Of a stretch of DNA of 64,000 nucleotides, positions 32,101 through 43,500 are shown in pieces. Made by a program: the position numbers and the translations under genes. Source of the DNA: Rhypophila decipiens (lineage: Eukaryota; Ascomycota; Sordariomycetes; Sordariales; Naviculisporaceae); assembly GCA_033297075.1 (NCBI GenBank), contig MU858045.1:248001-312000 (forward strand), written 5' to 3'. The first letter of the stretch is position 1. Each line of letters starts with the position of its first letter. The notes below the pieces were generated by a model. It was not told the DNA's origin, searched no databases, and saw only the letters and a program-made list of their open reading frames with translations.

Positions 32101-33565
32101 TTAGTTGTACTGAGCGTACGCCGCGGTAGAGTTGAACTTGTGGTTACCCTTGATAACCTTGTCGACAGAGTCCAGGAAATCCTTCTCCGTGGCGACCTTC
32201 CTCCTCGCGCGGATGGCAAACATGCCCGCCTCGGTGCAGACGCTGCGCAGCTCGGCGCCCGTGGCGTTGGGGCAGAGACGGGAGATGAGCTCCCACCGGA
32301 TGTCGCGCTCGACCGACATGCTCTTGGCGTGGATACGCAGGATATTTGCGCGTCCCTCGAGGTCGGGAAGGGAGAACTCGATCTTTCGGTCAATTCTTCC
32401 TGGTCTCATCAGGGCGGGATCCAGCGTCGAGGGTCTGTTGGTGGCAAACATGACCTTGATGTTACCACGCGCGTCGAAACCGTCCAGCTGGGTAATGAGT
32501 TCCAGCATAGTTCTCTGGACCTCGTTGTCACCACCCGCACCGTCATCAAAACGGGCACCACCAACAGCGTCGATCTCGTCAAAGAAGATAATGCAGGCCT
32601 TCTTGGTGCGGGCCATCTCGAACAACTCGCGCACCATTCTTGCACCCTCACCAACGTACTTTTGCACAAGCTCGGAACCAATGACTCGGATGAAAGTGGC
32701 GTCTGTTCGGTTGGCTACAGCACGAGCGCAGAGCGTCTTTCCGGTACCGGGGGGTCCATAGAGAAGCGCACCCTTCGGGGGGTCGATTCCGAGTGTGACG
32801 AAGCGCTCCGGCGAGAGCAAAGGCATCTCGACGACCTCGCGCAGCTTCTCGACCTGCTCTTTGCAGCCTCCCACGTCGCCGTATGTTACGTCGGGCTTCT
32901 CCTCCACCGTCATCATGGTGACGCTGGCGTCGATCTTGGGCGGCAGCGGCAGCATAATCTGGTACTTATTACGGTCCACACCCACCCGCATGCCTTCCTC
33001 GATATCCGTCGGGCTGACGCGGTCGCCTAACTGGACGACGAACTTGGCGATCTGTTTGACATTGATGACGTATTTGCTCTTGGACTCGTCGCCCTTCTCG
33101 TCCGGAATGATCTTGGTGCACCTCGCTACCTGAAGAGGCTGCTCTTCCGACATTCTTTGACGATCGGCTGCGATATCCCAGAGATGGGGTGGTGCGAGAC
33201 CGGTATCTGATTCCTTGACTCCAATCTTCTCGTCCACGCTTTGCTGCTTCTCCTTTATTTGTTGCTCTAGCTTCTTGAGGGCCGCACCGTATGGGGCCGC
33301 GCCATATGTCTTGAGAACCTGGATATCTCTGCATTTGATGGTCAGCCTGGAAATCTCACTCGAGCGAGTGTCGCATATGTTGGGAAGGGCCGACGAACTC
33401 ATCTGTGAGAGGCGTGATCTTCTTCTCTTCTACTTCGTCATCGGCAAACTTTTTCGTGTATTTCTCCCAGTTTGATCCCGTGGCAGAAGGCTATAATCGA
33501 GTTAGCAGGTTGGGCACATGCGGAAAGGATCAAATCGCTTTGCGTAGATGTCGTCGACGTACCAT
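32101..33565 (-). CDS. RPT1: 26S proteasome regulatory subunit Rpt1 (PSMC2)
   Basis: Rpt1 is an AAA+ ATPase of the 19S base ring that unfolds substrates for the 20S core. Exons are 33565-33563, 33490-33399 and 33328-32101 (440 aa). The first coding exon is the ATG alone; the next begins [19 protein letters not shown]. The second intron (GTTCGT donor, CTGACC branch, TGCAG acceptor) removes a stretch that is itself open and starts with ATG, so an ORF caller begins inside it at 33402. Splicing gives [18 protein letters not shown], as in the family. Motifs are YGPPGTGKT (Walker A), [12 protein letters not shown] (Walker B), [21 protein letters not shown] (second region of homology with Arg fingers), and the C terminus AYAQYN. 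The gene is divergent from CCT4 with a 626-bp shared upstream region. Confidence 0.96.
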
Positions 33566-34191
33566 GTTGACGGCAAGTGGGAATCTGGACTCTCTGTCCG
33601 ACTAGTAGAACTAAAGATATGTGTACTGAGATTGAAGAGGTGGACAAAGTTCGGTAATGGGGCCGTCTATTATCGAGGAAGAATGCGTGCGTTGGTTCGT
33701 CTGGGGTATGTATTTGTTTGATGGATTGCAAGAGCGACGGTTGTTGATGTGGTGCTTCAGTGGTTCGCTAGCAGCAGGTCAGGGAAGGTGACAGAGCTGT
33801 TCCGTAATCCATGCTGCCTGGCGCGTGTCGGAGGCCAGAAGCTCTGCGAGGCTGGATCTGGGCTAGGTCCAAAGCGGTTAGACCCCACTACTTTAACTCT
33901 TGACGCAGGAAGCCAAGGCCACTCTGAGGCCCCGCCTTCGGGCTGGTTTGGCAGTTTGGGGGATGGAAGAACCTCAGCACCCGACAAAAAATTTGGGACC
34001 CACCTTGGAGGTACAAGTTATTGGTGAAAGAGTGCAACCTGAAGGTGGGAGCAGCTTAATTTTGGAGGACTGCCTGCAATCATACAACAACCCACCACCG
34101 ATACGAACGTCGCAACTCTCAGATATTATTTGATATCCAAGACCATCACCTTGACTTTTTAAAACCGAGCGACGTATATCGAACCTTTAAA
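33566..34191. other. Bidirectional promoter region RPT1/CCT4
   Basis: This separates two essential proteostasis genes. It contains a GGGACCCACC decamer at about 33995-34004, shared with the NSP1 upstream region. I see no PACE-like nonamer (GGTGGCAAA) by eye, but did not search exhaustively. Confidence 0.45.
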
Positions 34192-35997
34192 ATGGCGACA
34201 GCAACAGCGGGAATCGCTGGTGGAAACACAACCTTCCGTGTATGTGATATCAGAGAGGGGATGGAGGGAGATCCAGCTTCACCGAGCTTTGACTGACAGA
34301 TTGCTCAGGACAAGGAGAAGCCCGTCGCAGTTCGATCCGCAAACATCGTCGCCGCCAGAGGTATGCGCCGTCATGCGATAGCATCCTTCTACCGCTCATG
34401 TCGGTCTAGTCGTCGTATTAACGTGCATCCTTCACAGCTGTCGCCGATGCGATCAGAACCTCTCTCGGCCCGCGGGGCATGGACAAGATGATTCGGAGCG
34501 GTAAAGGCGAAACGATAATTACCAACGACGGAAGCACGATGCTGAAGAGCATGTCTGTCCTCCACCCTACCGCGAAGATGCTCGTCAACCTCTCGAACGC
34601 CCAAGATATCGAGGCCGGAGACGGCACTACCTCTGTTGTTGTTATATGCGGCAGCTTGCTTGGTGCCGCCGACAGGCTACTGGGCAAGGGCATCCATCCT
34701 TCTGTTATCTCCGAGTCTTTCCAGAGAGCTGCCGCGGCCGCAGTCAAGGTGCTGCACGACATGTCACATCCCATCGCCCTCACAGATACATCTGCTCTTT
34801 TGCAAGCAGCCAACACCTCTCTTTCGTCCAAGATTGTTTCTCAGTACTCGAATCTTCTAGGCCCCATGGCCGTCAACGCAGTTACCAAGACGATAGACAT
34901 CAAGACTGCCGACAACGTCGACCTCAAGAACATTCGTATTATCAAGAAAGTTGGCGGTACGATTGAGGACAGCGAGCTCGTAGATGGTCTCGTTCTTACA
35001 CAACCGGTCCTGAAGAGTGCCGGAGGCCCTGCAAGAATGGAGAAGGCCAGGATCGGTCTGATCCAGTTCCAGCTCAGCCCCCCTAAACCAGATGTACGTC
35101 CCCCCTTTCCACCTGGCAGCTCATAAAACCGTGTCAAGCTGACAACTTCCAAAGATGGAGAACACCATCTCGGTAAATGACTACCGGCAGATGGACAAGA
35201 TCGTCAAGGAGGAGCGCATGTACCTCCTCAACATGGTCAAGAAGATCAAGAAGGCCAAGTGCAACGTTCTTTTTATTCAAAAGTCCATTCTCAGAGACGC
35301 TGTGAACGATCTCTCGTTGCACTTCCTCCAACGGCTGGGTATCCTCGCCGTAAAGGAAATCGAGCGCGACGAGGTCGAGTTTATCTGCAAGTCCACCGGC
35401 TGCAAGCCCATCGCCGACATTGACAGCTTCACCGAGGACAAGCTCGGCTCAGCCGACCTGGTCGAGGAGGTTCAGAGCTCCGGCAGCCGCATGGTCAAGG
35501 TAACGGGCACAAGATCCGCAGGCAAGACCATCTCGATAGTCGTCCGTGGCGCCAACAACCTCATCCTCGACGAGGCCGAGCGTTCCCTCCACGACGCGCT
35601 CTGCGTGGTACGGTGCTTGGTAAAGAAGAAGGCCCTCATCGCCGGAGGTGGAGCGGCCGAGATCCAAATCGCCTCGGAGTTGAGCAAACAAGCCCGCACT
35701 TTGACTGGAACCGAGGCCATCTGCTGGAAGGCGTTTGCGGACGCTATGGAGGTTATCCCTACTACTTTGGCCGAGAACGCGGGGTTGAACAGCATCAAGG
35801 TTGTTACGGAACTGCGTCAGCGTCACGAGATGGGCGAGAAGAATGCCGGCGTGAGCATCAAGAGCGGCGGTGTTAATTCGAATATCGTCAAGGAGAATGT
35901 ACTGCAGCCGCTTCTCGTCAGCACCAGCGCCATTGAGCTTGCTGCCGAGACGGTCAAGATGATTCTGCGTATTGATGATATTGCCTTGAGCAGGTAG
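34192..35997 (+). CDS. CCT4: T-complex chaperonin subunit CCT4 (delta)
   Basis: CCT4 is one of eight paralogous subunits of the cytosolic TRiC/CCT ring, which folds actin, tubulin and WD-repeat proteins. Exons are 34192-34239, 34309-34360, 34438-35093 and 35155-35997 (532 aa). Conserved blocks are [12 protein letters not shown] and [12 protein letters not shown] (nucleotide pocket), [15 protein letters not shown] (catalytic Asp in GDGT), [22 protein letters not shown] in the apical domain, [23 protein letters not shown], and [10 protein letters not shown]. Delta-specific features include the opening [24 protein letters not shown]. The introns are concentrated at the 5' end and all phases agree. 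Length fits the family (about 530 aa). Confidence 0.96.
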
Positions 35998-36477
35998 AGT
36001 ATTGTCTATCAAGGAAGCTATGGGTGGATAAGAAAGAAAAAAAGGATATCCCGGTTAGAAAACTGTATGAGATCGATCCAGAGTCCATAATTATAGTAGA
36101 TGAATGGTGCATCGCATCGGTGTGGGATGTTTACAAAAGACTTTTCTCTGGACCATTCGTACGCCTAATGGTAGACCCAAGGGGGATGGCATCTCTAAGT
36201 AGTTGAATACACTACAAATGAGTACGTACGTTGCCTGGTATTACTGTGACTAGTACTAAAGGTAGAAAGCTCGTACGAATAATAGGTATTTATTATAGTG
36301 ACTCCCCCAGTCTGCTTGTTTTTCTTTTTTGCCTTTCCATGCCTGCGAACCTTGTCCGGTGAGCAGCCTCTTGGTCTCCATACCGTACACAACCACTTAC
36401 AAGAAACAAGCCACCTGGACGGGATTTATGTATCCGAGGTAGACCCTTTACTCATATCCAGTTCAGTACACAAAACA

Positions 36478-36597
36478 GGGTGAATAGTCTAGTGGTTAGG
36501 ACGGTTCGTTGTGGCCTGGTTTTCCTCTCCCTTCTTCGTTGGAGAAGAGAACCAAAATGAAACCGAACAAACCCCGGTTCGATTCCGGGTTCGCCCA
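36478..36597 (+). tRNA. tRNA-His(GTG) with 48-bp intron
   Basis: The acceptor arms GGGTGAA and TTCGCCC pair fully (one G-T), with discriminator A at 36597. The D arm is GTCT...GGAC around the AGTGGTTA loop. The anticodon stem GTTCG/CGAAC encloses loop TTGTGG-C, with anticodon GTG at 36511-36513. The T arm is CCCGG-TTCGATT-CCGGG. The intron lies at the canonical site one base after the anticodon (36515-36562). The mature part is 72 nt, like yeast tRNA-His, whose anticodon arm it resembles. Poly-T at 36602-36606 is the likely Pol III terminator. The extra 5' G-1 is added after transcription in eukaryotes and is not encoded here. Confidence 0.95.
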
Positions 36598-36601
36598 ACA
36601 T

Positions 36602-36606
36602 CTTTT
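36602..36606 (+). terminator. Pol III poly-T terminator of tRNA-His
   Basis: A run of five T residues begins five bases after the discriminator base. Confidence 0.7.
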
Positions 36607-37216
36607 TGGTTTGCGGTATTTACTTACTTAAAAGTACGTAGATAGATGGGATGGTCTAAACTTTTTTTAAAATTTGAATGTCTTGTTTTGTCTGTACGAC
36701 CGGCTTATGGTTATCAAAGTTCATTCAATGAATGAACGTAGAAAATAAAGAGGAAAAGAAGTTTCTTGAGATACCGTAACGCTACTTTAACAGAATGAAT
36801 GACAAGCAAATACTCCCGGAGAAGATAATAGGGGGCAGGTGAGTGTCAAGTCCCATATGTGAAAGAGCCGCGTATATGCTCGCGACTAATACGTATTCCA
36901 CTATATTTGAACCTTGATTGACACTCTACATACAAAACCTTGACATATAGCACACGAGACTTGTTGTGCATTCAAGGGATATGGAGCTTCTATATAAGTA
37001 AAGTCGGGAAGCAGCATCTTGGCAGCGAGACTGTGTGTATGTGTTGCTACTAGTGCCAGGCAGGTCACAACAGCAGAGACATGTCACAAGCTCGTCTCAC
37101 AGATCTTGTACAATGTCACAGGGTTCACCAAGGGCGAACAAAAGTGCAGTGAGACAGGATTAAGTCCATGTTATTTATTTTATTTTCCCCTTTATTTTAT
37201 GTTCCGTCCTAGGTAG

Positions 37217-37332
37217 AAGTCTTTAAACCAGGTGCTGCGTCGAATGTATAGTAGACACCAATAATGTATGATCACTGATACTGCCTATGATTTATTTAAA
37301 AACCCTAGACGCAGCACTGTCTGAACAGACTT
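37217..37332. repeat. Imperfect 25-bp inverted repeat
   Basis: Arms at 37217-37241 and 37308-37332 share AAGTCT and GTGCTGCGTC (inverted) at identical spacing, about 18 of 25 matches, with a 66-bp loop. It lies 24 bp beyond the IPP1 stop, so it would be in that gene's 3' UTR, or it is the remnant of a small inverted-repeat element. Confidence 0.7.
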
Positions 37333-37356
37333 TTAGCTCCGTTTTATAACACCCAT

Positions 37357-38618
37357 TTAAGCAGAGGCACCGCTGATAAAGAACCACTTGTCGATGGAGG
37401 CATCAATCGGGGCAGGGGGGAGGTCCTGGTTGGCAGGGATAGGAGGGAGCTGTTCGGGGGAGACACGGCTAGGCGAGTTGCCCACAGCGACGTTGGTGGT
37501 GCTGATGCCACCGGGCTGGGTCCGGCCGGTGATAAGCCTCTCCCAAGCCTCGGCGCACTCGCGAACGACGTCCATGGCGTAGTTCTTGTTCTTGCACTCG
37601 CCGGTGAAGGCGAACTGGTTCTCGGGCTTGCCGTCGGGGATCTTGTAGATGCGGAACCACTCGTTGGTGGCCCGGAGGAGGCCGGGGAGGTGGCGCTCGA
37701 CGTCCTCGACGTCGTTGAGTTTGCTGGCGAGCGGGTCGTTGACGTCAATGACGATCACCTTCCAGTCTGTCTCCTCCTCGTCGAGCAGGGCCATGACGCC
37801 GAGGACCTTGACCTGCTTGACCTGGCCGGTGTAGCCGACGAGCTCGCCAATCTCGCAGACGTCGAGCGGGTCGTTGTCACCCTTGGCCTTGGTCTCGGGG
37901 TGGACGACGTTGGGGTCCTCCCAGGTCTGGGGGAAGGCACCATAGTTCCAGAGGTAGCCCTTGTGGGGGAAGCAGTTGCGAACGTAGCGGAGCTTGCCCT
38001 TCTTGATGTCCTGCTTGATGGGGTTGAGGGTTTCCTCCTTGGAGATCTAAAGAGAGGAAATAAGCTAAGTATGTAATTGTTTGGAAAATCACCATCCAGC
38101 CGCATCTCCGATATCGTCATTGCGGGGTATGTAGAGGCTCCGGAAGCTTTACAAGACGGCGACAGAAGCAAGAAGAGAATAGAACTAACCTCGAGCTTGG
38201 CATTGGTCCAGCGAGGGATCTCAACAACCATGTTCAGGATGGTCTTGTCCGCATTGGCATAGAGCGGGATGTCGTGGAAGGGCGAGACGGGGACGCCATC
38301 CTTCTCGATGTAGACGCGGTGCTCGAGGGTGTAGGGCTGCCCCACCTTGCGGATAGAGTATTGAGACGCCATTGTGTTGTTTTTGCTGTCGTTGGAGGTC
38401 GTAGACGAGGACGTCGACAAGTGACGAGCTATTAACGAGGTTCGGGCTCTAGAGACAGTGCTAGATGACCGTAATTGATGCAGAGGGGAGGAAGAAAGAG
38501 AAGGTGATGAGGCGGAGGCGGGGTTGTTTGAAAAAGCTGTTGTGGAAGCCGCAGGAAGAATGGCGGTGGGGTTATTTGTTGGTGGTGCTACAAAAGCTGT
38601 TACTGGGATTCGCTGCAT
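37357..38618 (-). CDS. IPP1: Inorganic pyrophosphatase, with probable mitochondrial isoform
   Basis: This soluble family I enzyme hydrolyses PPi to two phosphates using Mg2+. Exons are 38618-38190 and 38046-37357. From the ATG at 38372 ([19 protein letters not shown]) the product is 290 aa, the usual cytosolic length. From the upstream in-frame ATG at 38618 it is 372 aa. The core shows [42 protein letters not shown], the metal-binding signature [24 protein letters not shown] and RFYKIPDG-type [11 protein letters not shown]. The 82-residue extension has no acidic residue until near its end, several Arg, and [11 protein letters not shown], a typical presequence. The upstream ATG has a weak context (C at -3, C at +4) and the downstream one a strong context (A at -3, G at +4). 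Dual initiation is therefore plausible; the enzyme assignment itself is secure. Confidence 0.95.
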
Positions 38619-40554
38619 CAGTCTCTTGGATACCTATCTAATCGGGCTGCATAATAATGAAAACGGGGGACCAATGTGAACAAAAATCTCTCGCGGCGGG
38701 CATAACGTATTGGCTCAGCCGGGGAATCAGGGAATGAGGGGGAGGGGTTCAACGTTCTGTGGCAGCTTCCCAGCTACGGGATGACAAGTGTGGATTCAAT
38801 CTACAGAATGGCGTAATATTCACTGGTGTTCCCTTCGTCCTGCGGGTAAAACTTACAAGAGTTGTCGTTGGCATTGGGTCCATCAGAGCTTAATGAGCCG
38901 ACCGAGGACTGTAAGCGCATCGATGATTGGTTTGAGCGGGTCAAGTGTGGCGACATGTTGAAGCTGTTACTGGCTTTCCTAGGACCAGCGGTATTAATAT
39001 GACTGAGGGTCGAGTTGAATCGAGAAGTTGGTCGCAGACGAGAAGGATATGGCGATGTTGACGGTGACGAGCATGCGCATTGCGACTTCGGTAGCAACCG
39101 AAGAGCGACTCTTCGAGACTGCATGGACTGCTTGGGGCCGGGAGGCTTGTCCTCGACTAAAATATGTATGAGCCGGCGGGAGCGATACTATAGCGCAATT
39201 CACCGCAATGCAACGGAAGAGGAGAGGCAGGCAGCTTCGGCAAGTTCCCTTTCGGCCGCGGCTAGATCGCTCGGTTTTGTCTCTCCTTGTGCTGCACAAG
39301 CTTGACGGAGACTGTGCTGTCCACTGCTCCAGCTCTTATGGACCGGGACTGCCCTAGTTGATGAAACGGAAAGAATCCTGGAGAAGATGGAGGCAGTGAT
39401 GTGATGTCTGCCGGGGGAAGTGGAAACACAAAGCTGATCTTCGGGAGATGCTATGATAAAGGGAAATAAACATAAACAGCCCCAAATCAAGTATTAAAAG
39501 CTGCTGTTAGATATAAAATATGAAGCCATCAACCAAATGACGTCTGTCACATGAGAAAATTATTTGTATTAGTTCGCGAACATCGAGCATTGGCCAAGAC
39601 AGCCTATCTACCCCTGTTGCTCCAAGCCTCACTGTGGCTTGGCATGGTAGCCCCATCAACGCTTGCCCCCTTTTCAGCATCAACAACGGAGCGAGGGCAA
39701 GATCCGATACAAACAGTCAAGGACCATACTTTATGAATTTATATGCTTTGTAAATATCCCAATCAGTATCAATCAGTTCATAAAGCCAACTGTCTCCTAC
39801 TAGCTACCATGCCATGCCATATCATGCATGATGCCGTACCATCCGTCATTCCCATTAAGCCTTTCTTCCACTAACCAAGACGTGACCATATCCTAGGAGC
39901 CTAGGGGTAATGACAGACTCTTCCGGCCAGGTCCAACCGATTGAATAACCCGGAATTTGAGAGTTCCTCCTTGTCGAAGTTCCTCTTTTACAAGAAAACG
40001 GGCGAAAGAAATCCTTCTAAACTCCAGTGCGCCTCCTCCATTACGCCTCGCCAGAGCAAGACCATCCTCTCCCCTACCGGCCAGTTCAACGACACCAGCC
40101 GACCATCCGATTCGTTCATTACGTGATATTAACCCAAAGTCATAAACAGCAGCCCTGCTAAGAGAAATGTGTAGATAACGCGAGCCTCCAAAATAAGATG
40201 ATTAAATGCATTGTGTTGGAATGGGAGACTGACTGATGAGACGAAAGAGGAAAGTGTGATTCATTTCCGTCCAGGTGAAGAAAGAGGACTTCATCATATC
40301 AAGTATTCAGTAAGTGTACTGCTCCCCGTGCTTTTGCTGTGCGTTGCGCAATTGGTGTAATCGTACAAGGTATGATGCAAAGAAAGAGGTACCAAAAAGA
40401 AGAGTCGTGTCCAGCAAAAACAAAAGAAAATTATTTCGTATCCCAACTACTGGCCCTTTCGATTTCAAGATTCCGAACAGAATCAGACCGATGTCGGCAG
40501 TCGTCGTTTATTATAAATAAAAGGCACCCCGCAAGAAACTCCCGTGAAGAGGCT
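38619..40554. other. Intergenic region between IPP1 and the ArfGAP gene
   Basis: 1.9 kb with no firm gene. One weak candidate at 38801-39124 (-) is listed separately. The stretch from 39300 to 40500 shows nothing I can support. Confidence 0.45.
38801..39124 (-). CDS. Possible small gene with mitochondrial-type presequence (weak)
   Basis: An ATG-started frame of 107 codons begins MQSRRVALRLLPKSQCACSS and has SRLRPTSRFNSTLSHINT. It is Arg/Ser-rich, has no acidic residue in the first ~80 residues, and carries an RFNST motif like a presequence cleavage site. A consensus GTAAGT lies near its end (about 38857), so the true 3' end may be spliced, but I could not find a convincing next exon. No domain was recognised. 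It may be a real short mitochondrial protein, a gene relic or chance. Confidence 0.25.
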   Translation of the reverse strand: MQSRRVALRLLPKSQCACSSPSTSPYPSRLRPTSRFNSTLSHINTAGPRKASNSFNMSPHLTRSNQSSMRLQSSVGSLSSDGPNANDNSCKFYPQDEGNTSEYYAIL

Positions 40555-43500
40555 CTACCGCTCGGGAATCGGCGACTTAGCCAGACGCCCGCCCGCGCTG
40601 ACCCGCTTCTGTAGGCGTGCTTCTTTTTCTTTCTGTAGTTTGTCCTGCAACAAATTTGAACCCGTATTTGAGGGCGCGAGGCTGCCAGCACCGTCATATG
40701 AGAGACCCTCAACGGCTGCCGTCCGCTCGCGCTTCATCTCGATAAACGTCTGTGCAAAACGGCTTAACGGGAAGGCGGGCATGCTCGGTGGTATTTTTGC
40801 CCCGTTTTGCATGAGTAATTCTGCGACGGGGAATGGCACCACTTTTTCGGCGGTGGCGGATGAATTTGTCGAAGGCATTTGCGAGGGTGATGCGGGATCT
40901 GCGGCCGCAAGTGCCAAAAAGACTGCATGTGTGCCCCGAGACTTGTCTGTCGCATTGGGGTTGGCCCTTAATGCTAGTGCGTAGATGACTTGTTGAATCT
41001 CGTTTCTCTTAATCCCGGCCAGTAGGGTCTCTTCCGCAGTTGGGTATCTCGACAGGGTGGACGAGATAGGTTCGATGAAGGCCCTGTCCACGTACTTTGA
41101 GGTGATAAACTTCAGGCGCTGCTCCCGAGTCGCCTGAGGCGTGAGCTTCTGTGCTGGATCTAGCCTGGCCTCAAATATCATGTTGGACACTCTGTTGCCA
41201 ACAAGAAGGAAGAGCTCGATGATATCAGGTGTAAACGATGTTGTGTCGAGTGTGAGCGATCGGACCTTGCTAATGTGAGTTCCCAATGATCTGTGGATAC
41301 CACTGCACTCGATGCAGAGGATAATTGCCAGATTCAGCGAGACCCATTCGACTTTGTTGCTGCCTCCACAGTCCGCGCACAACACATTGCCTTGGTCGTT
41401 ATCGCGTAGCATTTGGAGCAGCTTGTCGGAATTATCCTCAAAACTGCTCCCGCGCGCCGTGTTTGGACGGGCACCGACGGTCGTGCGCCGCGAGGGAAAC
41501 CCGTTCGAGTTGTACTGGTTATGTGAGCTCTTCCCTGTCAATATGGATCCAATATCCCTCTTGTTGAAGCCCGAATCGGCCGGAGAGGGGGCCGGTTTGT
41601 CCTTGAAGGCCCGGCCCTCCACAGCACTCTGCAACGCATTGTTGATGGACATAATCCAGCTATTCATATCTTCTTCGGATGTTGCCTGATATACGCGCTT
41701 AAACTGTGGTGTGATAACCTCGAAGCAGAACCTACGCTCCGCATTTCTGGCCTCTCGGACGGAAGCTAACCGCAGATCGATGGGTTCCATGTGCAGGTCC
41801 AGCCTTTGTTTCCAGTTGCTGTACTCGGAAAGCTTTCCTTGGTCAAGAACGATCCAGAACCTATGACGGATTAGTGGTTGTAAATGAGTCAACTGGGCAG
41901 GGACATACTTGTGCCAGCCTTGTTTGTTGAGAGCCCGGGGATCCACGTGTCCGCCGGGTCGGTTTAGGGCCCAGAGCAGTCCTTCCTTCCTCTGGGCCCC
42001 ATTTTTCTCCGAGTTTGCCATCGTGGCAGGGTCCCGTTCCTCCAGGTCGCGAATGCCACGGAACTTGGAATTCGGCTGTGGGCTACTGACCGTATTCGCA
42101 TGGGCAAGTGTTCCTGGCGACTTTGCTAGTTCGCCAGCATTCCCCGGGGGTGTCATCTTGAGTTGGGAGCCGGTACTATCGGCTCGGCCTAGATTGGATT
42201 CAGCATTGGTCTTCTCTCCATTTGCAACAGCTACTGGTGCAGCGCCCGAGGCCGTGGTGGGTGGATCCAGTTCTGGTGGGAGGTCCATATTGCTCTTCTC
42301 CAGCAGCCGCCGTTTCTCTTCTCGCTCGCGCCGTTGGTATTGGTACTCCTTGTCTGCTTCGTGTACTTCATTGGACAGAGCCTCGAGTTGTGGGAGATAT
42401 TCATCAACCTTCTTGGCAGTGGCCAAAAATAAGCGGGCCTGGGCATCCGCATATTTGGTCAGCTGCGACAAGATCTCTTGTTCCTTGCGCCCTCCTGAGA
42501 GATCCTGCATGAAAGAGGAGTAGTCAAAACGCTTCAGCTCGAATGTCCTGCGTTTTGAATTATACTTGGTATCGCTGTGCTTCGACTTGACCGAGTCCTG
42601 TCGCTGGCCAAGATACCGGCTGACATAGGCATAGTAGTCCTTGCTCTCCTCTTCAAAGTCTCGCCTCTTCACTTCGGCCTGCTTGATGTCTAGTTGGTAA
42701 ACCTTGTTCATCGGATCGATGACGATCTTTTGCAAGTTGGCAGTGTTTTGACGTTCGAAATGCAGAATTTCCCTGGCAATTTTATCGAAATAGTGCTCGA
42801 TGGCGGGCTGGACGGCATTTGCGTTGGTTGCTGCGACCTCTTTCAGGGCGTTCATGAACGACGTGAAGGCATCGTTGGCTTCTTGTTGGGCTTGATGCAC
42901 ATGTTCCGCCTTCTTTATCAGCCTTTTCATCTGCATTCTTATGTTGCCAGTTTTTTGCTCGAGAGCTTTGATGGTCGCGCGGAAAACCGGACCATCGCCA
43001 TCCACGGAAACGTCGTCACCAGGCCGCGGACAGGGGACATCGACTTTGATAGGTTCCTTTGCAGACGGCGAAGCAAACGGGATGGTGAGCTCGGGAGGAG
43101 GGGCGCCGGGAGATAGCATGTCGTCTTCAAAAGTCGTACTTAGTCCAGATTCGAGTGATTGCGCCGAGACGGCCCGAATTTTGGGCGGGACGTTCAAGAG
43201 GATGGGAGGAGACGGGGAATTGGGATGGCTCAGGTATGAAGTGTCTTGGCCGGAGTCAGTATCGCATTCGCCTTAGTGTCCAGGAGTGTGTCGAGGCAAC
43301 TTACTGGCGACGAAAAAGGAGAAGCTGGCAAGGGCATTGAGACGATGTGCGCGTTGATCGTACTCGACGAACTAGCCCAAAGTTAGTCAACCTGTTCGTC
43401 TCAAAGGCTGAGCACGTATACGCACACTGCAAGAGTTCCTCCACCCACCGCCCTTGTCTTCCGGTTGCTTGGGCGGCTTCCAGCGCCACTGCCACTCGAA

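Larger units (their letters stand above)
35998..37356. other. Intergenic region containing tRNA-His and an inverted repeat
   Basis: Apart from the tRNA at 36478-36597 and the hairpin-forming pair at 37217-37332 (next to the IPP1 stop), I see no gene in this AT-rich stretch. Confidence 0.5.

Noticed and set aside
32101..33402. RPT1 starting at the ATG at 33402 ([10 protein letters not shown])
   Set aside because: That Met lies inside the second intron; splicing it out restores [13 protein letters not shown] and the true start is at 33565.
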